From CAZMOK01 sp964644135 (GTDB taxonomy: Bacteria; Bacteroidota; Bacteroidia; Bacteroidales; JAGOPY01), in NCBI GenBank assembly GCA_964644135.1, contig CAZXWD010000082.1:1-13484 (forward strand): 13,484 nucleotides of DNA, given 5' to 3'. Under the pieces are notes generated by a model that made no database searches, was not told the DNA's origin, and saw only the letters and a list, made by a program, of their open reading frames with translations. This document shows, one piece after another, positions 1 to 7,271 of this stretch. The position numbers were made by a program, and so were the translations under genes. The number at the start of each line of letters is the position of its first letter. Position 1 is the stretch's first letter.

Positions 1-35
1 ATCTGTGGAATCGAGTTAAATCTGTGGGATCTGTG
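1..35. repeat. Short ~10-bp-period ATCTGTG repeat array
   Basis: Four units beginning ATC start at bases 1, 10, 20 and 29. Three are ATCTGTG and one is the degenerate ATCGAG, so the spacing is 9-10 bases. A related array of ATCCGTG units with the same spacing lies in the other gene-free region (11325-11360). No open frame or RNA gene is visible. The left edge is the window boundary, so the array may extend further. Function unknown. Confidence 0.6.
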
Positions 36-74
36 AGAAACAAGAAATGGAGTCACTTCACGCTTCACGTATTT

Positions 75-112
75 CCCAGCACCTAGGACCCAGCACCCAG
101 GACCCAGCACCT
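75..112. repeat. 14-bp tandem repeat (CCCAGCACCTAGGA type)
   Basis: Two full 14-base copies (75-88 and 89-102) differ at one base, T versus C at the tenth position. A partial third copy follows from 103. The copies abut directly with no spacer, so this is a simple tandem repeat and not a CRISPR. It sits about 200 bases upstream of pdxA, between two other short repeat arrays. Confidence 0.75.
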
Positions 113-116
113 GCCT

Positions 117-203
117 GACAATAAAGACAATTTGACCACCCTGCGCTAAAGCTTCGGTGGGCAAGGCAATAGAGACAATAGAGACAATTTTGACAATAAT
201 CCA
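117..203. repeat. Composite repeat module: inverted repeat plus 9-bp-period array (copy A)
   Basis: Units of 9 bases of type AATARAGAC start at 120 and 129. A short inverted repeat follows, CCACC (136-140) with GGTGG (156-160), then GGGCAAGGC, then four more 9-base units at 168, 177, 186 and 195. The last unit is AATAATCCA. The same order of inverted repeat, CAAGGC and nonamer array with the same terminal unit recurs at 11382-11455 in the same orientation. The function is unknown; a dispersed intergenic repeat family is the simplest reading. Confidence 0.65.
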
Positions 204-253
204 ACATTTTAGCGAAGCGATATCGGGATCACTAATTCCATAATTTCAAGTCA

Positions 254-282
254 TTTGCCATTTACTATTTCTTCTATCTTTG
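254..282 (+). promoter_or_regulatory. Candidate Bacteroidota-type promoter for pdxA
   Basis: TATCTTTG at 275-282 matches the Bacteroidota -7 consensus TAnnTTTG exactly. TTTG at 254-257 matches the -33 element. The 17-base space between them is slightly shorter than the roughly 20 usually quoted for Bacteroides. Transcription would begin near 285-290 and leave a leader of about 10-15 bases before the ATG at 300. This argues against a start at the upstream in-frame TTG (255). Confidence 0.4.
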
Positions 283-299
283 CCATAATTATACAAGTC

Positions 300-1457
300 A
301 TGAAGAATATTTCGAGAAAATCGCAGAAAAGCCCGAGCAAGGTGAAGATCGGGATCACTCACGGGGATTTCAACGGCATCGGATATGAGATCATTCTGAA
401 GGCTTTTTCCGATTCCCGCATGTTCGAGAACTACATCCCTGTGATCTACGGAGTTTCGAAGATTGCCTCTTATCACAATAAGACCATTGGCGGAAAGAAC
501 CTTTCGCTCAATATCATCAGGAATGCCGGCCAGGCCGCTTACAAGAAAATGAACATAGTGAATGTCTACCAGGAGGAGGTCAAGATCGAGCTTGGCAGGT
601 CTTCTGAAATAGCCGGCGAACTGGCATACCTTGCCCTTGAAGAGGCGGTTAAGGACCTCAGGAGCAGAAAGATCGATGTACTGGTAACGGCGCCCATCAA
701 CAAACATAACATACACTCCGATAAATTCAACTTTCACGGCCACACTGAATACCTGGCCAACGCTTTCGGTTCTGATAACTACCTCATGCTGATGGTATCG
801 GATATTATGAGACTGGGTGTGGTGACAGGCCATATCCCGCTAAAGGATGTACCCGGAACCATTACCAGGGAGTTGATCCTGTCGAAGCTTAACGTTATGC
901 ATGATTCGCTTATAAAGGATTTTGGCATCAACAAGCCAAAGATCGCACTGCTCGGCCTGAACCCACATGCAGGGGATATGGGATTGCTGGGTAAGGAGGA
1001 GAATGAAGTGATAAAGCCGGCCGTGGAAGAAGCAGTGCAGAACGATATGCTGGTATACGGCCCTTACCCTGCCGATGGATTCTTTGCAACAGGCATGTAC
1101 AACAAATTTGACGGGGTTATGGCGATGTACCACGACCAGGGGCTGGTCCCGTTCAAAGCTCTTGCGTTCGACCAGGGGGTCAATTATACCGCAGGCCTCC
1201 CTATTATCAGAACTTCTCCCGCGCATGGCACAGCGTATGAAATTGCAGGCAAGAACCAGGCTTCGCCCGAATCGATTCGTGAAGCCGTTTATCTGGCTGC
1301 CGATATCTATAACAACAGGGAAGAGCACGAGGAACTGACAGAAAAACCACTTGACAACTACCTGGACAAAATGGAAGCTTCAGGACCTCCTAACAATCGC
1401 ACTGAAAATCAACCTCAGGCGGCTGAAGATAATAGAGAAAATGGAGAGGAAGCTTAA
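300..1457 (+). CDS. pdxA: 4-hydroxythreonine-4-phosphate dehydrogenase (PdxA)
   Basis: PdxA oxidises 4-phosphohydroxy-L-threonine with NAD(P)+ in the DXP-dependent route to pyridoxal 5'-phosphate, in the cytosol. The 385-residue product carries the family landmarks. HGHTEYL is at 146-152, with H148/T149 in the substrate-phosphate site. Three metal-binding histidines are present: H178 (in GHIPL), H223 (in NPHAG) and H278 (in YHDQG). They match E. coli H166, H211 and H266 with a constant offset of 12. The frame is also open from a TTG at 255, but those 15 extra residues are unlike the family and overlap the putative promoter, so I start at ATG 300. The last ~41 residues are a charged, Pro/Asn/Glu-rich tail beyond the usual end of the family. 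The stop overlaps the next ATG by one base (TAATG), suggesting translational coupling to murF-alr. Confidence 0.95.
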   Translation: MKNISRKSQKSPSKVKIGITHGDFNGIGYEIILKAFSDSRMFENYIPVIYGVSKIASYHNKTIGGKNLSLNIIRNAGQAAYKKMNIVNVYQEEVKIELGRSSEIAGELAYLALEEAVKDLRSRKIDVLVTAPINKHNIHSDKFNFHGHTEYLANAFGSDNYLMLMVSDIMRLGVVTGHIPLKDVPGTITRELILSKLNVMHDSLIKDFGINKPKIALLGLNPHAGDMGLLGKEENEVIKPAVEEAVQNDMLVYGPYPADGFFATGMYNKFDGVMAMYHDQGLVPFKALAFDQGVNYTAGLPIIRTSPAHGTAYEIAGKNQASPESIREAVYLAADIYNNREEHEELTEKPLDNYLDKMEASGPPNNRTENQPQAAEDNRENGEEA

Positions 1458-3766
1458 TGCAGCACATTTCTTACAATATTTCCGAAATCCTTGAGATCGT
1501 TAAAGGGCAGCCGGTAAACGGACCGCTGAAGGAACAGAAGATCAGGGATATCCTTATAGACAGCAGAAAGCTGATATCGGTCGAGGAATGCCTCTTCTTT
1601 GCACTTGCCAGCAAAAGGAACGACGGTCATAAATACATCAGGGAACTGTACGACAAGGGAATAAGGAATTTTGTGGTTTCAAGGGAGATTGATGGAAGCC
1701 TCCCGGATGCCAATATCATAAGGGTTGAAAATTCCCTGAAAGCGCTCCAGGCACTGGCCAGGGCCCACAGGTCAAAATTTAACATCCCTGTGATAGGCAT
1801 AACAGGCAGCAACGGAAAGACCATCATCAAGGAATGGCTGTTCCAGCTCATGGCCAAAGACAAAAAGGTGGTGCGGAGCCCGAAGAGCTACAACTCGCAG
1901 ATAGGGGTCCCGCTCTCAGTGTGGCAGCTCGATACAAGGCACGAGATAGGTATTTTCGAGGCTGGCATTTCAGAGCCCGACGAAATGGACAAGCTGCAGC
2001 CCATGATCAGGCCCACCATCGGTATTTTTACTAATATCGGCGAAGCCCATAATGAAAACTTCATCAGCAAAAACCAGAAGGTAGGGGAGAAGCTCAAGCT
2101 TTTCACAAAGGTGGAAACACTGGTCTATTCGCTCGACCACCCCGAGATCCGCGAGGTGGTGATCCGCTCCGAGATCCTCAAGTCGATCGAGTCGTTCACC
2201 TGGAGCCGTAAACAGAATGCCGACCTGAGAATTACCGGGACGGTGATGGACGAAGAAAACAAGACAACACTGATCAAGGGAATTTATAATAACCAGGAAC
2301 ATTCGATCAGCATACCCTTTACTGATTATGCATCCATAGAAAATGCCATACACTGCTGGGCGGTGATGTTGCTGATGGGATATCAGACAGAGGAGATCCG
2401 TGGCCGGTTTGAGAAGCTCACCCCCATTGCCATGCGCCTTGAGCTCAAAGCCGGGATCAACCAGTGTGTAATAATCAACGACAGTTACAATTCTGATATC
2501 AATTCACTTACAATCGCCATTGATTTCCTGAAACAGAATGCCAACCACAAGAAGAAGACAGTGATCATCTCCGATATCCTTCAGAGCGGGAGAAATGAGG
2601 AAGAACTGTATGGAACGATCTCAGAGATTCTGGACAAAAAGGGCATTGACAGGTTGATCGGTATTGGACCGGCCCTTAACAGGCAAAAGGAACGCTTCAA
2701 CATTACCAAAGAGTTTTATCCTACTACCGAAGAGTTCCTCAGGAGGTTTTCATTTACAGCTTTCAGCAACGAAGCAATACTGCTGAAGGGTGCACGTGTG
2801 TTTGAGTTTGAACAGATAAGCCGGGCACTCCAGCAGAAGACCCACGAAACGGTTATGGAGATCAACCTGAATGCATTGATCCATAACCTGAACTATTTCA
2901 GGTCGAAGCTCGAAACCAAAACAAAGACCATGGCCATGGTCAAAGCCTTTTCTTATGGAAGCGGGAGTTTCGAGATTGCCAATGCATTGCAGTTCCACCG
3001 TGTGGATTACCTGGCAGTTGCCTATACCGACGAAGGGGTAGAGCTCAGGAAAGCCGGGATACAGTTGCCAATAATGGTGATGAACCCGGATGAGCAGAGC
3101 TTCGATGCCATAATCACCCATAACCTTGAGCCGGAGATCTACAGTTTNNNNNNNNNNNNNNNNNNNNNNNNNNNNNNNNNNNNNNNNNNNNNNNNNNNNN
3201 NNNNNNNNNNNNNNNNNNNNNNNNNNNNNNNNNNNNNNNNNNNNNNNCACCCCGTTCTTTTGCATGCTCTCAACTCGGCCGGTATCACCAGGCATCCTGA
3301 GGCGCAGTTCGATATGGTAAGGCTGGGCATTGGGCTTTACGGAATTGCCTCAACCCCCGAAGAAAAAGGCAACCTGGAATATGTTGGCACCCTCAGGTCG
3401 ATCATATCACAGGTTAAGAAGATCAAAAAAGGTGAAACAATAGGATATGCCCGGAGTTTCAAGGCTGAAAAAGACATGGAGATAGGCATTGTCCCCGTTG
3501 GTTATGCCGACGGATTGAGGCGGAGCCTGAGCAACGGCAAGGGCACACTGCTTATAAAAAGCAAAAAAGTGCCTGTAGTTGGAAATGTATGCATGGATAT
3601 GTGCATGGTGGATATTACCGGCCTTGAGGCCAGGGAGGGCGACAGTGTCATTGTTTTCGGGAAGGACCATCCGGTGGAGATCATGGCCGGGGCACTCGGG
3701 ACCATTCCTTACGAGATCCTCGCAGGCATCCCTCCGAGGGTGAAAAGGATCTACTTTCAGGAATAA
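1457..3766 (+). CDS. murF-alr: Bifunctional MurF (UDP-MurNAc-tripeptide:D-Ala-D-Ala ligase) / alanine racemase, interrupted by assembly gap
   Basis: The N-terminal ~455 residues are MurF, which adds D-Ala-D-Ala to UDP-MurNAc-tripeptide in the cytosol. The ATP-binding loop GSNGKT is at 117-122, followed by YNSQIGVPLS, the FTNIGEAH stretch and NDSYNSD. From about residue 460 it is a PLP-dependent alanine racemase. The Schiff-base lysine is K496 (in MVKAFSYG). After the gap come HALNSAG, the FDMVRLGIGLYG strand, the catalytic tyrosine of GYARSF (codon 3446-3448), GYADGL and VCMDMCM. The fusion joins D-Ala production to its use and is known from Bacteroidota. The run of 100 N removes the DTGM(G/H)RLG region with the substrate-contacting Arg. 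Compared with the Geobacillus racemase about 90 residues should lie there, but 100 N allow only 33, so the gap is a placeholder and true length is probably about 825 aa. The frame is kept across the gap only nominally. Confidence 0.93.
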   Translation: MQHISYNISEILEIVKGQPVNGPLKEQKIRDILIDSRKLISVEECLFFALASKRNDGHKYIRELYDKGIRNFVVSREIDGSLPDANIIRVENSLKALQALARAHRSKFNIPVIGITGSNGKTIIKEWLFQLMAKDKKVVRSPKSYNSQIGVPLSVWQLDTRHEIGIFEAGISEPDEMDKLQPMIRPTIGIFTNIGEAHNENFISKNQKVGEKLKLFTKVETLVYSLDHPEIREVVIRSEILKSIESFTWSRKQNADLRITGTVMDEENKTTLIKGIYNNQEHSISIPFTDYASIENAIHCWAVMLLMGYQTEEIRGRFEKLTPIAMRLELKAGINQCVIINDSYNSDINSLTIAIDFLKQNANHKKKTVIISDILQSGRNEEELYGTISEILDKKGIDRLIGIGPALNRQKERFNITKEFYPTTEEFLRRFSFTAFSNEAILLKGARVFEFEQISRALQQKTHETVMEINLNALIHNLNYFRSKLETKTKTMAMVKAFSYGSGSFEIANALQFHRVDYLAVAYTDEGVELRKAGIQLPIMVMNPDEQSFDAIITHNLEPEIYSXXXXXXXXXXXXXXXXXXXXXXXXXXXXXXXXXXHPVLLHALNSAGITRHPEAQFDMVRLGIGLYGIASTPEEKGNLEYVGTLRSIISQVKKIKKGETIGYARSFKAEKDMEIGIVPVGYADGLRRSLSNGKGTLLIKSKKVPVVGNVCMDMCMVDITGLEAREGDSVIVFGKDHPVEIMAGALGTIPYEILAGIPPRVKRIYFQE
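3148..3247. other. Scaffold gap 1 (100 N)
   Basis: A run of exactly 100 N inside the racemase half of murF-alr. The length is a conventional placeholder. The protein alignment implies roughly 270 bases missing. Confidence 0.95.
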
Positions 3767-3802
3767 CTTCCGGCTTCGGTTCCGCAACAACAAAGATTTC
3801 CT

Positions 3803-3810
3803 TAAATTTG
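3803..3810 (+). promoter_or_regulatory. Candidate -7 promoter element upstream of GT2 gene
   Basis: TAAATTTG is a full match to TAnnTTTG, 39 bases before the ATG at 3850 in the 83-base space after murF-alr. No good TTTG lies at the expected -33 spacing; the nearest look-alike is TTCG at 3775-3778. The glycosyltransferase pair may therefore have its own weak promoter as well as read-through from the cell-wall genes. Confidence 0.3.
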
Positions 3811-3849
3811 CCGCTTTCAGAAAGTTAGGCCGGTTTACCAGATCAGATT

Positions 3850-4593
3850 ATGGAAATAAAAAAGCTATCTGTTATCATCCCTGCTTATAACGAAGCAGCC
3901 ACCATTCATCTCATACTCGACAAGGTGCTGGATGTCAATTTGATAAATGGCATAGAAAAAGAGATCATCATTGTCAATGACAGTTCAGGTGATAATACTG
4001 TTGAAGTGGTTGAAAAATATATTGCAGGCCATAAGGATCATGACATCAAACTTTTCAGCCAGCCTAAGAATATGGGCAAGGGCGCAGCATTGCACCGGGG
4101 CATTGCAGAGGCGACAGGAGAATATCTCATCATCCAGGACGCCGACCTTGAATACGACCCCAGGGAATACAATGATCTGCTGAGGCCGGTAATTGAAGGT
4201 TTTGCGGATGTGGTTTACGGCTCACGATTTATGGGTAACAACCCACACAGGATCCTCTTCTTCTGGCATACCATCGGGAACAAATTCCTGACCTTCCTCT
4301 CAAACATGTTCACGAACCTGAACCTTACCGATATGGAGACATGCTATAAGCTCTTCAGGTCGGATTACATCAAGCAAATACATTTCAAGGAAAACAGGTT
4401 TGGTTTTGAGCCTGAGGTTACATCCAAGATATCCCGCTTTCCGAATATCAGGATCTATGAGGTCGGTATTTCGTATTACGGCCGCACCTACGAGGAAGGA
4501 AAGAAGATCGGGGCAAAAGATGGATTCCGTGCTATCTGGTGTATCTTGAAATATAATATCTTTAGCAGGAAGTACCTGAAAGGCCAGGGTTAA
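3850..4593 (+). CDS. Family 2 glycosyltransferase, DPM1-like (probable polyprenyl-phosphate sugar transferase)
   Basis: A 247-residue GT-A fold glycosyltransferase. It begins with the nucleotide-sugar binding strand LSVIIPAYNE (6-15) and IIIVNDSSGDNT (39-50), where NDGSTD is more usual. The metal-binding DxD is in DADLEYDP (97-104). GSRFMG (124-129), TDMETCYKLFR (160-170) and NRFGFEPEV (182-190) are typical of the dolichol-phosphate-mannose synthase-like subgroup that moves a hexose from a nucleotide sugar to a polyprenyl phosphate at the inner membrane face. No transmembrane segment is visible, unlike the second GT2 gene in this window. It is followed after 13 bases by a GT-C type membrane protein, the kind of partner that would consume a polyprenyl-linked sugar. 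The sugar and acceptor cannot be told from the sequence. Confidence 0.88.
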   Translation: MEIKKLSVIIPAYNEAATIHLILDKVLDVNLINGIEKEIIIVNDSSGDNTVEVVEKYIAGHKDHDIKLFSQPKNMGKGAALHRGIAEATGEYLIIQDADLEYDPREYNDLLRPVIEGFADVVYGSRFMGNNPHRILFFWHTIGNKFLTFLSNMFTNLNLTDMETCYKLFRSDYIKQIHFKENRFGFEPEVTSKISRFPNIRIYEVGISYYGRTYEEGKKIGAKDGFRAIWCILKYNIFSRKYLKGQG

Positions 4594-4606
4594 ATGCTTG
4601 CCGGCA

Positions 4607-6427
4607 ATGAAGTACAAGTATTCTCTCATTACATTTCTTGTAATTGCCCTATTGTATGTGGGGTTCAGGCTTCATGAGCCTCCAAGGAACATCATCACTT
4701 ACGATATTTTCGGAACATATCTTTATCTTCCGTCGCTTTTTATTCATAACGACCTTGCCCTGAATGACATATCCTTCATCGAAGATGCAGTTGAGAAATA
4801 CAGAAATACTCCTACCCTTTACCAGTTGACCAGGCTGGAAGAGGGAAACTGGATGATCAGGTTTTTCATAGGCATATCGATACTGTACCTCCCTTTTTTC
4901 CTGGGGGGGCACCTGTATGCACTGAATTCGCCTTACCCTGCCGACGGATTTTCAGAACCTTACCAGTGGGCCCTCATAATCAGTGGGATCTTCTACACCC
5001 TGCTGGGCCTCTTCATGATGCGGAAGGTGCTGCTCAGGTTCTTCAGCGACACCGTCACTTCGCTTACCATGATCTTCCTTTTTATTGGGTCCAATATAGT
5101 TTTCTTTACTACCCTGGGCAATGATTCACCGCATGTCTATGTGTTTACCCTTTACACCTTCATACTATGGCTTACCATCAAATGGCACGAAACCCCGCGG
5201 TATAAGTACGCCATTCTGTTGGGCCTGGTAATGGGACTGACCGTGATTGCCCGGCCCAGCGAGATGGTGGCGGCCTTCATTCCTGTGTTGTGGGGAGTGG
5301 GAGGCAAAAACGACCTCAAATGGAAATGGGACCTGGTGACCCGCCACAGGTACCAGGTTGCCGCCCTTGTCCTGGCAGGGATGATCGGCCTTCTTCCGCA
5401 GTTTATTTACTGGTTAAATGCCTCGGGCAGCCTTATTGTCAATACCTACAACGACCCGGCTTCAGGGTTGAACCTGCTTAGCCCGAGGTTTGGATGGGCC
5501 TTGTTCAGTTTCAGGAAGGGTTTGTATGTATGGTCGCCGATGTTGCTTGTAGCAACTCTTGGTTTTATCCCTCTTTTCAGGCAAAACCGCAAGATATTCT
5601 TTGCACTTTTTGTTTTTTTTCTGATCAACGCTTACCTGATATCAAGCTATTCAAGCCTTATATCTTTTGGGTGGAGGGCGTTCATACAGTCTTATGCCGT
5701 GATGGCCATACCACTGGGCTATATGGTGTATTGGCTCTCGGAAAGAAAGTTATGGCCTAAGATTGCAGCGAGTGCTGTCCTCACATTTATTATCATCCTG
5801 AACCTGTTCCAAATGTACCAGTGGAGACTGGGTGTCCTCGATGGTTCGCGTATGACCAGGGAATATTATCTGGCCACTTTTTTCAGTACAAAAGTTACGG
5901 ATGAAGAAAGGAAACTGCTTTTGATCGAGCGTCCGTCAACAGATGTCGAAACCATTCCTGAAGAAGGTAATTTTTCGCATAAAGTAATATATTTCAATGA
6001 CTTTGAGAATGTTGTCGATATGACTGACAATAATTCAGATACAAGCTACAGTTTTTCCGGTGATCATTCATTCAAAATGGACAGTAAGCACAAATTTTCA
6101 CCGGGTCTTAAAATAGCTTTCGAGGACCTCACCGATAATTACTACGCCTGGATAAGGGCTTCGGTAATGATAAGGCCCAATGAAAATACCGGGCCTGATG
6201 ATATTCTGCTTGTTGCCGCGTTCGATTATAATGGAAAGAATTATAAATACAGGACCAGGAAATACAAACCTGGCGGAAAAAATGGGTGGAAATCCCTCAG
6301 TCTTGATTACCTCACTCCGGAACCGCGGACAAAAAAGGATCATCTAAATGTGTATGTCTGGTACAGGGGCCAGGGTGAAATTTATATCGATGACCTGAAG
6401 GTCGAACTCTACGAACCTGTGGAATGA
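4607..6427 (+). CDS. Multi-spanning GT-C-type membrane glycosyltransferase-like protein with C-terminal beta-rich domain
   Basis: The 606-residue protein begins with a hydrophobic segment (about 6-22), followed by D33-I-F-G-T-Y-L-Y-L-P. An acidic residue in the first outer loop is the usual catalytic signature of GT-C enzymes that use polyprenyl-linked sugars. About ten further hydrophobic segments run to about residue 410. It is a paralogue of the protein at 11476-12858, sharing the D-x4-YxYLP motif, the FS(E/P)PY..ALI(I/V)S..FY block and the RPS....IP(V/L)WGV block. The aromatic FGQR loop of the paralogue is replaced here by a plain stretch at 346-364. From about residue 458 to the end lies a soluble domain rich in beta strands and aromatic residues (YFNDFENV, GDHSFKMD, YAWIRASVMI, EIYIDDLKVE), resembling jelly-roll carbohydrate-binding modules, probably outside the membrane. 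I use ATG 4607; an in-frame TTG lies at 4598. Substrate unknown. Confidence 0.75.
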   Translation: MKYKYSLITFLVIALLYVGFRLHEPPRNIITYDIFGTYLYLPSLFIHNDLALNDISFIEDAVEKYRNTPTLYQLTRLEEGNWMIRFFIGISILYLPFFLGGHLYALNSPYPADGFSEPYQWALIISGIFYTLLGLFMMRKVLLRFFSDTVTSLTMIFLFIGSNIVFFTTLGNDSPHVYVFTLYTFILWLTIKWHETPRYKYAILLGLVMGLTVIARPSEMVAAFIPVLWGVGGKNDLKWKWDLVTRHRYQVAALVLAGMIGLLPQFIYWLNASGSLIVNTYNDPASGLNLLSPRFGWALFSFRKGLYVWSPMLLVATLGFIPLFRQNRKIFFALFVFFLINAYLISSYSSLISFGWRAFIQSYAVMAIPLGYMVYWLSERKLWPKIAASAVLTFIIILNLFQMYQWRLGVLDGSRMTREYYLATFFSTKVTDEERKLLLIERPSTDVETIPEEGNFSHKVIYFNDFENVVDMTDNNSDTSYSFSGDHSFKMDSKHKFSPGLKIAFEDLTDNYYAWIRASVMIRPNENTGPDDILLVAAFDYNGKNYKYRTRKYKPGGKNGWKSLSLDYLTPEPRTKKDHLNVYVWYRGQGEIYIDDLKVELYEPVE

Positions 6428-6484
6428 GGTCACCGCTGCCAGGCTTTATCCGGCCGTTATCAGTGAAACCGCCTTCAAACAATC
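6428..6484. other. Convergent intergenic space, no clear terminator
   Basis: 57 bases separate the stops of the converging GT-C gene and epimerase gene. I looked for a GC-rich stem followed by T-run on either strand. Only weak pairings such as AGGC with GCCT across a long loop are visible, so no terminator is called. Confidence 0.5.
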
Positions 6485-7171
6485 CTATTCATCGATCTTA
6501 ACTACCCTTTCTTTTCGTGGCTGTAAATATTTGTTCCAGTCGCTGCCTATCTCGTCAAGGGTCTGGCGAAGGGCTTCTTCCAGCGGTGTGGGACTGAATC
6601 CAAGGTCTTGCTCCAGCGGCAGCGTGTCGAGCCGGGAATCCTGCATAATGCCTTTAACATGTTCGGCCGTGAAAACAGGCACTTTCTGAATAGCCTGGAA
6701 AAATTTCCCCATACCCCTGGCTACGGCCGGAGGGATTGGGACGAACAGTTTTTTATCCCCTTTTATCCTGAGGATCATTCTGATCAGGTTGCGGAAAGGG
6801 ATAATGGTATCGCCGGCTATCTGGTAGGTTTTGCCATAGCTAACCGGGCTTTCAATCGATTTTACTATGTATTTGGCAAAATCCCTGACATAGATGGGAT
6901 GCTGGGTCTGCCTCCCGAAGCCGATGAGTGGAACCACCAGGGGAAACCTGTAAACGTTCTTAAGTATCCGGTTTATGCCGAGGCTCTCGGGGCCAAGGAT
7001 CATGGCAGGGATGAAGGTTGTATGGTCGAGCCCCGACCTTTCCAGTATCTTCTGGCCTTCCAGCTTGGTAATGCCATACGGGCCTTTGATATTCTTCAGT
7101 ACAACCACGCTGCTGATCTGGATGAAACGGCTTATGTTCCTCTCCTTCGCAAACTCAACCATATTTGTCAC
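6485..7171 (-). CDS. NAD-dependent epimerase/dehydratase (extended SDR), N-terminus lost in assembly gap
   Basis: 229 residues of an extended short-chain dehydrogenase/reductase remain. VTNMVEFAKE leads to the strand FIQISSVVV, then the catalytic YxxxK as YGITK (codons 7064-7078). Next comes the substrate-loop region with IPAMILGPES and the C-terminal YVRDFAKYIV and TYQIAGD segments. Such enzymes epimerise, dehydrate or reduce nucleotide sugars or related substrates. The start codon and the GxxGxxG Rossmann loop fall in the 100-N gap; about 80-95 N-terminal residues are missing by comparison with the usual ~310-330. Any open frame that continues through the N run to 7306 picks up an out-of-frame end of the upstream membrane-protein gene and is not real. 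Last gene of the minus-strand cluster. Substrate unknown. Confidence 0.85.
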   Translation of the reverse strand: MTNMVEFAKERNISRFIQISSVVVLKNIKGPYGITKLEGQKILERSGLDHTTFIPAMILGPESLGINRILKNVYRFPLVVPLIGFGRQTQHPIYVRDFAKYIVKSIESPVSYGKTYQIAGDTIIPFRNLIRMILRIKGDKKLFVPIPPAVARGMGKFFQAIQKVPVFTAEHVKGIMQDSRLDTLPLEQDLGFSPTPLEEALRQTLDEIGSDWNKYLQPRKERVVKIDE

Positions 7172-7271
7172 NNNNNNNNNNNNNNNNNNNNNNNNNNNNN
7201 NNNNNNNNNNNNNNNNNNNNNNNNNNNNNNNNNNNNNNNNNNNNNNNNNNNNNNNNNNNNNNNNNNNNNNN
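7172..7271. other. Scaffold gap 2 (100 N)
   Basis: Exactly 100 N between two minus-strand genes, hiding the stop of the flippase-like gene and the start and nucleotide-binding loop of the epimerase. The missing ~80-95 epimerase residues alone need about 250-285 bases, so the placeholder understates the gap unless the genes overlap heavily. Confidence 0.95.

Noticed and set aside
75..112. Possible CRISPR
   Set aside because: Repeat units abut without spacers and are only 14 bases; no cas genes are in the window.
255..299. Upstream TTG start for pdxA giving 15 extra residues
   Set aside because: The extra residues are hydrophobic and unlike the family, and they overlap a good promoter match; ATG 300 fits better.
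1..299. tRNA, rRNA or small RNA gene in the left gene-free region
   Set aside because: No cloverleaf, no conserved rRNA text; only short repeats and a promoter-like site are visible.
222..359. Twelve-base direct repeat ATCGGGATCACT at 222-233 and 348-359
   Set aside because: The second copy is inside conserved PdxA coding sequence, so chance similarity is the simplest explanation.
246..833. Long antisense open frame opposite pdxA (another at 840-1328)
   Set aside because: Lies entirely opposite a strongly supported pdxA, has no recognisable domain, and is explained by codon bias of the sense gene.
6428..6484. Bidirectional terminator between converging genes
   Set aside because: No stem longer than about 4 base pairs with a compact loop and T-run could be found.
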